Below are positions 28,230 through 38,058 of a stretch of DNA of 64,000 nt, one piece after another. Position numbers and translations under genes: made by a program. The notes below the pieces were generated by a model. The model was not told where the DNA came from, did no database searches, and worked only from the letters and a program-made list of their open reading frames with translations. Origin of the DNA: Seonamhaeicola sp. S2-3 (GTDB lineage: Bacteria > Bacteroidota > Bacteroidia > Flavobacteriales > Flavobacteriaceae); assembly GCF_001971785.1 (NCBI RefSeq), contig NZ_CP019389.1, positions 2,677,001 to 2,741,000 of the forward strand, given 5' to 3'. Positions within the stretch are counted from its first letter, which is position 1; each line of letters begins with the position of its first letter.

Positions 28230-31200
28230 ATGAAAAATCAACTTTTTGCATTAATCTTATTATGTATTTCAATCCCTTTGAATGCTCAAATTTTCACCCA
28301 AGATTTTGAATCGTCGTCATCTATATTAGATTATATAAACGACAAGCCAAATGATGGCGAACTCAGTGATATAAGCAATAGTTCCTTAGTAACTGCTAGT
28401 ATTACAAATGGGGCTCTTAGATTTACTAAGACTGGAAGATACCCATCGTATTTTTATCGAACACCTGGTCTGCCTTTAGTGCCCGAACCTACCTTTATGC
28501 AAATGCAATTTGATTTTGAGGTGACTAATAATGATCCAACAGATGATTTGGATGCTTCTTTAAAGCGTAGAGAAATTCCTTTTTATTTTGGACCTAATTT
28601 TGATGCTTCAGGTACGGCTTTAGCTAATGTTCACAGTAGATTTGGATTAGGAATTAGTACTACAGAGGGTAATTTTTATTTGAAAATATTGGATAATGGT
28701 AGTACAAAATCGGAAGATTTTTCAGGAAATCAAACCATTACTTTTATTGTAAACAACTCAGGTAGCATGCAAACCTACTTAGCCCCAGATGGAAGTTCTG
28801 AATCTATTGGTGATGATACTTGGGAAATTTGGGTAGGCACAACTAAAGTATTTAACGATGTGGCTTCAAAAAATCCAGATTTAGGGTTGGGGAGCTTTAA
28901 ATTTCAATACAACTCGTTTTTGCCAATGGCAACAATGGATTTTGATAATTTTGAGTTTAAAGATTTCTTATCTAATCCAGTTTCAGGTGGCCCACAGTCG
29001 CTCGTTCACCCACATATATGGGTTTCAGATTCGGATAAACAGGATATCCTCGATAATATAGCACAATATGATTGGGCTAGCAGTATGTTTAATCAGTTAG
29101 TAAATAGACAGGCTACCTTAAAAAGCATTCATTCTTCTAATCCAAGTTTTATAATAAGCCGAATACCAGATATACCAGGAGATCGAACTGTACACAGAGG
29201 GCGCCTCAATACAGCAGCAGAATCTTCTTTTTTATATTATCTTACTGGAGATGAGCAATATGCACAGTTATCGGCAGATATTCTATATCAATATGTTAAA
29301 ATGTTAAGTGTACAAGATGTCTCATTTGAGTTTTATTCTTCGTCTAATTTTAACCACTTAATTCCACCACGTGAATTATTTACTCGTGTTGCAATGACAT
29401 ATGATTTTGTACAGCCATTCTTAAAAAAAGGAAGCACAACAGTTTATGATATAGATAGCGATACACGTGTTCCGTTTGATTTTGATATGTCGCAAGAAGC
29501 TTTTGAGGTTATGGCCGATAATGTTATAGATCTTGGTGGTAATAATTCTAACCATCCTGTTTTGGAACTACCAGGAGCGCTTTATAGCGTTATGTGTATG
29601 GAGTACGACGCAGTAAGAGATTCTTATTTCGACAAACTATTAAATGGAGCCGCAAATTCTAAACAACCTGGAATTAATTGGATGTTGGATAGGTTTAGTG
29701 AAGAGGATCGTTTATGGCCAGAATCTACTGGTTATGCCAAATTTACGCATGCTTTGTTTCTTCAAATGATGAATATCGTGGATATGTATAAGCCAGAGCT
29801 TAATATTATTGACAATAATAAAGATTTATTAGAAAGTATCTTTATTTATGAAAATTTCTTATATCCAAACGGTTTAACTATGGCTTATGGAGATATAGGC
29901 AGAAGTTTTGTCGATCATGCAAAAATCTTTATAACCGTATTAAAAATTGCCGATAGAAAAGGCTATACCGACATAAGGGAAAGGGCAATCTCTACACTTA
30001 AAAGAATATATGATAGAGAGGGGGGGTATAATCCCGTTATTGAGACTGATAATTTAGAGTGGCAAAATCCATTACAATTATTATGGGGCGTAAATTTAGA
30101 CCCTGAAATAAGTGACGCTGGAGAACCGCGATATGGTACAGTTAAAGCGACTCATGCTGGGGTTGTGATGCAAAGAAATTATTCTGGTGTTGATGATGTA
30201 GAAAATGGATTGATGTATTATACAGGAGGAGGTACTTATGTGCATGCGCATGCTACAGGATTGGATATGGAGCTTTATGGCGCAGGATATGTTATTGGTC
30301 CAGATTTTGGAGGAGCTTCTAATGGTTATGGAACTGATTTGCATGAACAATATGCCGTTTCTTATGCTGCACATAATACAATTATTGTAAATGGGACTTC
30401 TGGTAGAGGGCCTAAAACTAATGGGAATGTAACTTGGCAAAATATTGTAGACCCTATAGTTTTGGAGGCTAGTGAACCTGCTGTTTATGCAGAGCCTATA
30501 GCTGATAATTTTAGTTTTTCTACACAGTTTTTAGATGATAATCAAAATAATTTAGACCAACAGCGTACCAATAGCATTATTAGAACAAGCCCTACTACGG
30601 GGTATTATGTTGATATTTTTAGATCAATTTCTAATACAACCAACAACTATCATGATTATTTGTTTCATGGGTTAGGTGATGTGATGCAAATGAAAACAGG
30701 TGACAACCTTTTACCATTAACCAATACACCAAACCGCTATCAAAATGATGTGGGAGATGATAGAAAACAACCTGGTTGGCGTTGGTATTCCGACGCTAAA
30801 ACATCTGCGCTTACAGCAGATGCTGTATCTGCAAGATTCGATTTACAATTTGATAATAAGTATCTACATGTAAATGTTCCTGGAGGCGTAAATAAAGAAT
30901 ATACCTCGGCTTTAGCACCACCAACTCAAGAGGTAAGTAATGGCTACGATAATAAAGACACTCAAATGTTTATTATGCGAAAATATGGAGAAGCTTGGGA
31001 CGAACCTTTTGTAGCTATTTATGAGCCTTCAGGAAACTCGCAAAGCACTATAAGTTCCACAGAATATATTTATAACCAAGGTAAAGTGGTTGGTGTGAAA
31101 GTGGTGTCTAACCTTAATGGTCAAGAAATAATTGATTATGTCCTGTCTAATGATGACGATAATGTAACCATAAATTTAACAGATTTAGATATAAATTTTA

Positions 31201-31622
31201 CTGGTAGGTTTGCGGTAGTTAGAACACAAGTAAAAACAGGAACAACAGATGTGTCTTTGTATTTGGGGAAAGGACAAGAGCTTACTTTTATTGATCAAAC
31301 CATAACTGGAGATACTGATGGTAAGGCCTATTTGGAGTATAGTTTAGACTATCAACTTTCAAATAATCAAGTAGATTTTAATGATGAAAATATAGCAGTT
31401 TATCCTAACCCAACTTCTGGCGCTTTTAATGTAAACGTGCCAAGCTCTTATACAAGCCTTGGTTTTGAGGTTTATAATGTTCAAGGACAATTGGTTAAAT
31501 CAGGTAAAAAACGTGTAGAAAATGGCAAAGTTAATTTAAATTTATTTGATTCGCCTAATGGTATATTTTTTTTAAAACTAGATTTAAACAAACCCGTTTA
31601 TGCTAAGATTATTAAGAATTGA
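28230..31622 (+). CDS. Secreted heparinase II/III-like polysaccharide lyase with T9SS tail
   Basis: An 1130-residue secreted protein. The signal peptide ends near residue 20 (LNAQ). Residues about 22-250 form a beta-sandwich module that may bind carbohydrate. An alpha-helical toroid spans about 260-590, and a heparinase II/III C-terminal beta-domain spans about 625-850, with HAHATGLDMELYGAGYVIGP near 672 and YAAHNTIIVNG near 710 as the His-rich active region. A T9SS sorting domain ends it (about 1050-1130, IAVYPNPTSGAF). Such lyases cut uronic-acid-containing chains by beta-elimination. It is likely the outward-facing initiating enzyme of the PUL. The precise PL family cannot be assigned by eye. 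Confidence 0.82.
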   Translation: MKNQLFALILLCISIPLNAQIFTQDFESSSSILDYINDKPNDGELSDISNSSLVTASITNGALRFTKTGRYPSYFYRTPGLPLVPEPTFMQMQFDFEVTNNDPTDDLDASLKRREIPFYFGPNFDASGTALANVHSRFGLGISTTEGNFYLKILDNGSTKSEDFSGNQTITFIVNNSGSMQTYLAPDGSSESIGDDTWEIWVGTTKVFNDVASKNPDLGLGSFKFQYNSFLPMATMDFDNFEFKDFLSNPVSGGPQSLVHPHIWVSDSDKQDILDNIAQYDWASSMFNQLVNRQATLKSIHSSNPSFIISRIPDIPGDRTVHRGRLNTAAESSFLYYLTGDEQYAQLSADILYQYVKMLSVQDVSFEFYSSSNFNHLIPPRELFTRVAMTYDFVQPFLKKGSTTVYDIDSDTRVPFDFDMSQEAFEVMADNVIDLGGNNSNHPVLELPGALYSVMCMEYDAVRDSYFDKLLNGAANSKQPGINWMLDRFSEEDRLWPESTGYAKFTHALFLQMMNIVDMYKPELNIIDNNKDLLESIFIYENFLYPNGLTMAYGDIGRSFVDHAKIFITVLKIADRKGYTDIRERAISTLKRIYDREGGYNPVIETDNLEWQNPLQLLWGVNLDPEISDAGEPRYGTVKATHAGVVMQRNYSGVDDVENGLMYYTGGGTYVHAHATGLDMELYGAGYVIGPDFGGASNGYGTDLHEQYAVSYAAHNTIIVNGTSGRGPKTNGNVTWQNIVDPIVLEASEPAVYAEPIADNFSFSTQFLDDNQNNLDQQRTNSIIRTSPTTGYYVDIFRSISNTTNNYHDYLFHGLGDVMQMKTGDNLLPLTNTPNRYQNDVGDDRKQPGWRWYSDAKTSALTADAVSARFDLQFDNKYLHVNVPGGVNKEYTSALAPPTQEVSNGYDNKDTQMFIMRKYGEAWDEPFVAIYEPSGNSQSTISSTEYIYNQGKVVGVKVVSNLNGQEIIDYVLSNDDDNVTINLTDLDINFTGRFAVVRTQVKTGTTDVSLYLGKGQELTFIDQTITGDTDGKAYLEYSLDYQLSNNQVDFNDENIAVYPNPTSGAFNVNVPSSYTSLGFEVYNVQGQLVKSGKKRVENGKVNLNLFDSPNGIFFLKLDLNKPVYAKIIKN

Positions 31623-31998
31623 TTAGTGCTTTCGTTCGTTTTAAAAATTAAGAAACCAGTAATATTATTTTACTATAGCCTTTTATTTAATTGATTAATA
31701 AAATCAATAAAACTGTCTTGACTTTAGTTTTATAAGTTGTAAACGAATCTAACTTTATAAAAAAAGTATTCATCAGTTTGATAAATTGGGTAGGCTTTAT
31801 CTAAAGGAAATCAATTCAAACACTTTATTACGTTAACTTGAGGTATTCGGAAGTAATATTTTTGATAATTAGATTAAATCCAAACAAAGCTTAATTATCA
31901 GGATAAACCATGACAGTAAAAGTGTTTCTAACTATGTATTTTTATAGGGTATAACCATATAAATGGTTATCCGACTTAACTAAATAAAACTTTTTATT
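31623..31998. other. 376-bp intergenic region with a palindrome
   Basis: No gene is seen. Near the end, at 31951-31970, ATAACCAT and ATGGTTAT form an 8-bp inverted repeat around ATAA, 29 bp before the next start codon. It could be an operator or a 5' leader hairpin. The rest is AT-rich with no clear terminator. Confidence 0.4.
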
Positions 31999-32865
31999 AT
32001 GAAAAAAATTACTTTTAAAAACATTATTGCTTTAATGTTAAGCTTCATGACATTTCAAACCTATGCGCAACTTTTTCCTGAAGGTACTTGGAGATTAAGA
32101 ACTTACTTGCCTTCTCCAGACGATTTTAATGAAAGTAAAACTCCGAATTACGTAGACGAGTATGTTTACCCTACAGTTCATGATGAATCAGTCAATTTCA
32201 TGACAATGTTTCCTTTAGATGAGACTTCAAACACTCAAATTTTTGAATTTAAACCGCTTAGTGGTGAATATGTAGAATTTCCTGAAGGATCAGGCAGCTT
32301 TTATCAAGTTTTTAATTTTATAAGTGCTATTCCTGGTAAAGGGGTTGCCGAATTGAATGAATTAGATCAGCAAGGGCAACGAATAAGGTTTCGTGGTAAT
32401 GCATACCCTTACAATAATGATTTAGCAAAATTTATTGTAGTTCCATCAGAAAATGCGAATGCTTATAAAATTATTGCTTCAACAACAAATACCACTCAGC
32501 TTTATAGACATGTTCAGCCAGACACCAATTATGGAGGGTTTAATTTTCAAGGAGCTGCTAATGCGGCACGTGAAGGTATTGATGAATGGGTTTTTGAAGC
32601 TGCAACAGTTTTAAGTACTAATGATTTTGATGTTAGTTCTATTTTTGTTTCGAATCCAGTTAATAATCAAATGAGTATTAAAGGGCTTGATTCTAATGTT
32701 GAGCAAGTATCGGTTTTTTCTTTAATTGGTCAAGAAATATTAACAAGAAAAGTAAATGGTCAATCATCGCTTTCTATTGATGTTAGTTCTTTAACAAGTG
32801 GTATGTATCTTGTTGAAATGAAAGGCGGTAACAAGGTGTTTGTCAAAAAAATTATCAAGAATTAG
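31999..32865 (+). CDS. Secreted T9SS protein of unknown function in the PUL
   Basis: A 288-residue exported protein. The signal peptide ends near residue 23 (TYAQ). Residues about 24-205 form a beta-rich domain starting FPEGTWRLRTYLPSPDDF, with many aromatics (YRHVQPDTNYGGFNFQ), which I do not recognise. A T9SS sorting domain covers about 208-288 (FVSNPVNNQMS ... SGMYLVEMKGG ... KKIIKN). It has no obvious catalytic motif. Lying between the lyase and another lyase-like gene, it is probably a surface carbohydrate-binding or structural accessory; this is inference from context. It has its own long upstream gap and may have its own promoter. Confidence 0.75.
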   Translation: MKKITFKNIIALMLSFMTFQTYAQLFPEGTWRLRTYLPSPDDFNESKTPNYVDEYVYPTVHDESVNFMTMFPLDETSNTQIFEFKPLSGEYVEFPEGSGSFYQVFNFISAIPGKGVAELNELDQQGQRIRFRGNAYPYNNDLAKFIVVPSENANAYKIIASTTNTTQLYRHVQPDTNYGGFNFQGAANAAREGIDEWVFEAATVLSTNDFDVSSIFVSNPVNNQMSIKGLDSNVEQVSVFSLIGQEILTRKVNGQSSLSIDVSSLTSGMYLVEMKGGNKVFVKKIIKN

Positions 32866-33256
32866 TTTTGAAGTTCAGTTTAAACATTTCTTCCTTGAAT
32901 AAAGGGAAAAATGTTTTTTCTTATTTATTTAAAAACTTAAACTATATAATGTCATTTTTTATGATTATAACCCTAAAAAGTCAACCTTTTATATTTAGTA
33001 TATGTCCAAAAGAGGTGAAGGTTTATACAAGAGGTTGGCTAAATTTTTAGAAAACATTTTACCTCTTGTAAATTATAATAAACTTATTCATATAAAAAAG
33101 GACGAAATTGAAATTTAAAACAAGACCTTTTTTCCGTACAATAGAAATTCAATGTAATGTTTGTTTCATATATTTTATTAAAAATTAACATACAACATAA
33201 TACGAGACTTTGGCTTTCATAAAATTGAATTCTTTATAAAATAAATAAATAAAATA
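32866..33256. other. 391-bp intergenic region with a long-loop inverted repeat
   Basis: TACAAGAGGT at 33026-33035 is exactly repeated in inverted form at 33061-33070 with a 25-base loop. A weaker AAAAAAGG/CCTTTTTT pairing lies at about 33096-33135 and might terminate transcription of the T9SS gene. A 60-codon TTG-initiated frame at 32868 is not convincing as a gene. Confidence 0.35.
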
Positions 33257-35167
33257 ATGAAAAGACGTTCTTTCGTTGGTCTTACTGCATTTGCAAGTAT
33301 CGGTATGATGTTACCTCTTAACGCTTGTAATGGTAAGCATTCAAAGATGAAAAATTTTAACAATATGACTGCTTTTGAAAAACAGTCATTCAATTTGTTA
33401 AAGATATGGTGCGATGCTATGATTCGAGATCAAGTATACGATAAAAGTAATTCAGTAATCCATGGTGCTTTATATTGTCACGCATGCGATGATATACATG
33501 GGCGGTGTAATGATGCTATTTACCCCTTCATGTACATGGCAGATGCAACAGGAGAGCAAAAATATTTGGATGCCGCTATAAAGCTTATGGAGTGGTCTAA
33601 AAATGTAGATGGACCTAATGGCAGTTGGACTAACGATATTAACCCTAAATCTTGGAACGGCATTACTGTTTTTGGTGCCATTGCATTAGGCGAAGCTTTG
33701 CACCATCATGGTCATTTGCTATCTAAAGAGATGAAAGAGAAATGGGATGCACGTTTAAAGGCATCCATAGAATTCGTTTACGAAAGATTTGATATGCATT
33801 TTAGTCATATTAATTATCGCTTTACCGCCATTTATGCTTTGTATTTTTTAGGAAAATATTTTGATGAAGAAAAATATATAAAAAAAAGTAAAGAATTTGC
33901 AACATTAATTCCACAGTATTTAACTGAACCCAATAAGTTGATTTTTGGAGAAGATAAACCAGATAACGATAAAAGTGCCAAAGGATTTTATCCTATAGAT
34001 TTGGGCTATAATGTTGAAGAAACTCTAAATGGCCTTGTTCAATATGCTGTTTTAGTGAAAGACGAAGAGTTACTGCGATTGTTAACAGAGTCTATGAATA
34101 GTCATTTGGAGTTCATGTTACCCGATGGGGCTTGGGATAATAGTTGGGGAACACGTCAAAACAAATGGACGTATTGGGGTAGTCGCACTACAGACGGCTG
34201 CCAACCAGCTTTTTCACTAATGGCTGATAGAAACCCTGCATTTGGTACAGCGGCAGTGTTAAGTACAGAGTTATTAGAACGATGTACTGTAAATGGCCTT
34301 TTAGCTGGTGGTTTGCATTATAAAAGCCATGGTGTGAAACCCTGTATTCATCATACGTTTTCCCATGCTAAAAACTTAGCTTTTGTACTCGATAATGCGA
34401 CCGAAATAAAATCTGTTGATAAAGAGAAGCCTCTTCCTCGGAAGATGAAGAATGGTGTAAAGCACTTTTCAGAGTTGGATGTATGGTTAGCTGCCAAAGG
34501 GCCATGGCGAGCTACAGTGTCCTCTTACGATCAAGTTTGGAAAAAACCATATTCTGTTGCTGGTACAGGAGGTGCTTTAAATGTTCTATGGCATGAAAAA
34601 GTAGGGCCAGTTTTTACCGCGAGTATGGCCGAATATTTACTTGTAGAACCTAACAATCAACAAGAGCAGCCTGGTGAAGATTTTTGTTTAACTCCAAGAA
34701 TAGAACGCTTTGTAGACAATGTCTGGTATACAAATATTTACGATTTAAAAGCTAAAGTCGATGTTTTTGATAAGGACAATGTAATTCATTTTAGGGTAAA
34801 TACAAATTTAAAAAATAGAGATAAAAAAAATGTTTCAAGTTACTCTAGTCTTAAATTAAATTATTTAATCGATGCAAAAGCTGCAACTATAAAAGCGAGT
34901 AGAATTACAGGAGAAGAGAATGGAGATACATTGGTGCTTCCGCTTATTTCACAAACTGGAGAAAAGGTTGTCCAATCTTCAGAGAAAACTTTAGAGATAC
35001 ATAAAAAAGGTGCCGTTGTTAAAGTGGTTTCCAATGTTCCTATAAAAATTAAAGACATGGAAAAAGAACGTATCTTTAATCAAGTCCCAGGCATGGAAGT
35101 ACTGCCTTTACTTTTGATGTTTTCAAAGGGTTCAACAGAAATTACTTGCTCTATTAAAGTAGATTAA
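33257..35167 (+). CDS. Unassigned exported (alpha/alpha)-toroid protein, candidate polysaccharide lyase or hydrolase
   Basis: A 636-residue protein with a Tat-like or lipoprotein signal (MKRRSFVGL ... PLNAC, Cys24). Residues about 45-390 are helical hairpins with conserved-looking features: CHACDDIHGRCNDAIYPF near 75, GEALHHHGHLL near 155, HFSHINYRFTAIYAL near 183, and WDNSWGTRQNKWTYWG near 295. From about 410 the chain becomes beta-sandwich (PYSVAGTGGALNVLWHEKVGP). This toroid plus sandwich layout is that of many polysaccharide lyases and some hydrolases. I cannot place it in a CAZy family. The location between T9SS lyase, GH78 and sulfatases supports a role in degrading the same glycan. Confidence 0.6.
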   Translation: MKRRSFVGLTAFASIGMMLPLNACNGKHSKMKNFNNMTAFEKQSFNLLKIWCDAMIRDQVYDKSNSVIHGALYCHACDDIHGRCNDAIYPFMYMADATGEQKYLDAAIKLMEWSKNVDGPNGSWTNDINPKSWNGITVFGAIALGEALHHHGHLLSKEMKEKWDARLKASIEFVYERFDMHFSHINYRFTAIYALYFLGKYFDEEKYIKKSKEFATLIPQYLTEPNKLIFGEDKPDNDKSAKGFYPIDLGYNVEETLNGLVQYAVLVKDEELLRLLTESMNSHLEFMLPDGAWDNSWGTRQNKWTYWGSRTTDGCQPAFSLMADRNPAFGTAAVLSTELLERCTVNGLLAGGLHYKSHGVKPCIHHTFSHAKNLAFVLDNATEIKSVDKEKPLPRKMKNGVKHFSELDVWLAAKGPWRATVSSYDQVWKKPYSVAGTGGALNVLWHEKVGPVFTASMAEYLLVEPNNQQEQPGEDFCLTPRIERFVDNVWYTNIYDLKAKVDVFDKDNVIHFRVNTNLKNRDKKNVSSYSSLKLNYLIDAKAATIKASRITGEENGDTLVLPLISQTGEKVVQSSEKTLEIHKKGAVVKVVSNVPIKIKDMEKERIFNQVPGMEVLPLLLMFSKGSTEITCSIKVD

Positions 35168-35259
35168 TTTATTACAGGAAGCAACTACGGAAAAGGTTTT
35201 CCTTGAACAGAAGCTATTAAACAAATCAACATAATTTTTTCAATTTTTAATAAATTTTA

Positions 35260-38046
35260 ATGAAACATAAATTTCTAGTTTTAAAATTTGCTTTTTCAAT
35301 TTTTTTTATTGGAATGCTATCCTGTACACAGGATGCGGTCGTAAAACCAAATCAGTTAACAATCTCAGAAGGTTTTGAAAATCCAATGGGATTTTATAAT
35401 AGCAAGCCAACATTTTCATGGAAATTACCTACTTCAAAACATGTTAAGTTTCAATCGGCCTATCAAATAGTGGTAGCCTCTTCAGAAGATTTATTGCCCA
35501 ATAACCCCGATATTTGGGATTCTAAAAAGCAAGAAAGTTCACAATCTACTTTTGTGAATTATCAGGGATCTGAGTTACAGTCGCGTCAAAAAGTATATTG
35601 GCAAGTTAAATATTGGAATCAAGATAATGAGCCTTCCGAATGGAGTGAAATCAATCACTTTGAATTAGGTTTATTAAAAAATTCAGACTGGAAAGCGCAT
35701 TGGGTAGGGTTAGATACAGCAAAGGATAGCATTAAAGGCGTACGTAACTTTTTAATGCACAGACCTCAATATTTAAGAAAAGAGTTTGAATTAAATAATC
35801 AAGTTGAATCTGCAAGGCTTTATATTACAGCCAAGGGGGTTTTTGATGTACATTTAAACGGACAGGGTGTAAGCGACGATGTATTGCCACCAGGTTGGAC
35901 GCCATATAGTCATCGTATAGAAACCTTAACATATAATGTTACTAATTTATTAGAATCCGGACAAAACACCTTAGCTGTAGAATTGGCATCGGGTTGGCAT
36001 TCAGGAAGAATAAGCAGAGGAAAGGCGCTTTACGAAAATTTCGCCTCGCCAAAAATTCTTTGTCAGTTAGAAGTTACCTTTAAAGATGGTACAAAAAGTA
36101 CTATAGTTTCAGATGCATCTTGGAAAGGCACAACCAATGGTCCCATAAGATTGGCAGGCCTATATGATGGTGAAGTGTATGATGCCAATCTAGAAATGCC
36201 AAAATGGAAAACAAACGCTTTTGATGATTCAAGTTGGAAATCTGTTGAAACTGAAAACATTGTTGATTCGGTAAAACTAGAACCCAAACGCCATGAAACG
36301 GTAAAAACAACCGCTGTTTTAGAAGATGCAGAAATTGTTTCGGCTACAGAATCTTCAGTAGTTTTCGATATGAAACAAAATATGGTTGGTGTACCAAAAG
36401 TACAGGTGCCCATGAAAAAAGGCGATACACTTAGCATTCGTTTTTCAGAAATGTTGTTGTCTGATGGTACGTTTTATACCGAAAATTACCGTTCAGCAAA
36501 ATCAACCGATTATTACATCGCAGCTCAAGATGGCATTATCGAATACACGCCAAAATTTACCTTCCATGGCTTTCAATTTGTAGAAATATCAGGGTTTGAT
36601 GCTTCGGTAAGTCCCAATTCAAATTGGATAAAAGGATTGGTGCAGCATTCCGATTTTGAAAAAAATGGAACATTTACCTCTTCTCATAAAAAATTAAATC
36701 AACTGCAAAGCAACATTACTTGGGGTTTACGTGGTAATCTTTTGGATATCCCAACGGACTGCCCGCAGCGAGATGAACGCTTAGGATGGACGGGAGATGC
36801 TCAAGTGATTTCGCCAACCGCCATGTTTAATTATGATACCCACGCCTTTTGGACCGCTTGGTTACAAAGTATGCGCGAAACACAAACGGAACATGATGAT
36901 GGCTTAATTCCTTTTATTGTACCAGATGTATTGCAGCGTAATAAAGCCAGTTCTGGGTGGGGAGATGCTTGTGTTATTATTCCATGGGATATTTATAATA
37001 TCACGGGTGACAAAACCGTATTGGAAGCGAATTTTGAAATGGCCAAAAAATGGGTAGGATATTACCAGACTAATACCAAAGATTATATTCCAAACACCCA
37101 CTCTTTTGCAGATTGGTTGCAGCCATACCCTGAGAAAGACGGAAAAATAGGAAATAGAGGTGATACACCAAGACTGTTTGTAAACACAGCTTATTTTGCG
37201 CATTCAGCCCATTTAGTATCCAAAATAGCTGGTGTGCTTGGTAAAACTGATGACCAAAAGAAATATAATGCTTTATATAAAGCTATCGCTGCTGCTTTTG
37301 AAGAAAAGTTTTTTGATGAAAACGGAAAGTTTAAAAACAAAAAGCAAACTCAAACCAGTTATTTACTGGCTATATATTTCGATTTGTTAAAACCTGAAAC
37401 CAAAGTAAATGCTCAAAAACATTTACTCGAAGAAATAAAAAAAGCCGATAACCACTTAGGAACAGGGTTTTTAGGAACCCCAATATTACCAAAGGTATTG
37501 GATGATATGGGCGAAATCGATTTAATGTATAAAATTTTATTTAAGGAAACTTACCCATCATGGTTTTATTCAATCAACCAAGGCGCCACCACCATGTGGG
37601 AACGCTGGAACAGTTATAGTAAGGCAAAAGGGTACAACCCACAAAGTATGAACAGCCTAAACCACTATGCTTACGGAGCTGTTGGTCAGTGGATGTATGA
37701 GCGCATTGCTGGTTTAGCAGCATTAGAACCAGGGTATAAAAAATTAAGAATAGCTCCAAAACCAAATACCGATTTTTTAACTGCGGCATCGGCAAGTGTT
37801 AATACACCTTACGGAGAAGCATCATCCTCATGGAAAATTGAAAATGGTATATTTTATTTAGAAACAGTTATTCCTCCAAACACCACAGCCGAAGTTGTTA
37901 TTCCTTATGGTAAAATCGATAATTTATCGGTTAATGGCAGACTGTTTGAGGAAAGTGCAAACTTAAAAATAGAAAATTCAGATGCTGAATTAGTTAAAAT
38001 AATAGCTAATCCGGGTACTTATAAATTTCAAATAAATTATAACTAA
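35260..38046 (+). CDS. Alpha-L-rhamnosidase, GH78 (second), lipoprotein
   Basis: A 928-residue enzyme with lipobox IGMLSC (Cys22), so membrane-anchored. It has the full GH78 layout: an N-terminal fibronectin-like domain (about 35-140), Bac_rhamnosid_N (about 165-330), a middle sandwich, a catalytic (alpha/alpha)6 barrel (about 470-810) and a C-terminal beta-domain to residue 928. The classical segment TDCPQRDERLGWTGDA carries Asp500, general-acid candidate Glu506 and Asp513. It ends 12 bp before the sulfatase gene. Having one soluble and one anchored rhamnosidase with different catalytic segments suggests two separate rhamnosyl bonds are processed. Confidence 0.93.
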   Translation: MKHKFLVLKFAFSIFFIGMLSCTQDAVVKPNQLTISEGFENPMGFYNSKPTFSWKLPTSKHVKFQSAYQIVVASSEDLLPNNPDIWDSKKQESSQSTFVNYQGSELQSRQKVYWQVKYWNQDNEPSEWSEINHFELGLLKNSDWKAHWVGLDTAKDSIKGVRNFLMHRPQYLRKEFELNNQVESARLYITAKGVFDVHLNGQGVSDDVLPPGWTPYSHRIETLTYNVTNLLESGQNTLAVELASGWHSGRISRGKALYENFASPKILCQLEVTFKDGTKSTIVSDASWKGTTNGPIRLAGLYDGEVYDANLEMPKWKTNAFDDSSWKSVETENIVDSVKLEPKRHETVKTTAVLEDAEIVSATESSVVFDMKQNMVGVPKVQVPMKKGDTLSIRFSEMLLSDGTFYTENYRSAKSTDYYIAAQDGIIEYTPKFTFHGFQFVEISGFDASVSPNSNWIKGLVQHSDFEKNGTFTSSHKKLNQLQSNITWGLRGNLLDIPTDCPQRDERLGWTGDAQVISPTAMFNYDTHAFWTAWLQSMRETQTEHDDGLIPFIVPDVLQRNKASSGWGDACVIIPWDIYNITGDKTVLEANFEMAKKWVGYYQTNTKDYIPNTHSFADWLQPYPEKDGKIGNRGDTPRLFVNTAYFAHSAHLVSKIAGVLGKTDDQKKYNALYKAIAAAFEEKFFDENGKFKNKKQTQTSYLLAIYFDLLKPETKVNAQKHLLEEIKKADNHLGTGFLGTPILPKVLDDMGEIDLMYKILFKETYPSWFYSINQGATTMWERWNSYSKAKGYNPQSMNSLNHYAYGAVGQWMYERIAGLAALEPGYKKLRIAPKPNTDFLTAASASVNTPYGEASSSWKIENGIFYLETVIPPNTTAEVVIPYGKIDNLSVNGRLFEESANLKIENSDAELVKIIANPGTYKFQINYN

Positions 38047-38058
38047 ATTTAAATACAG

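Noticed and set aside
30096-30440. 114-codon - strand ORF opposite the heparinase-like gene
   Set aside because: It is a shadow frame of the conserved lyase domain, rich in Ser/Ile/Cys without domain structure.
32868-33050. 60-codon TTG-initiated ORF after the T9SS gene
   Set aside because: It overlaps AT-rich intergenic DNA with a large inverted repeat, has a poor start, and the product shows no organised domain.
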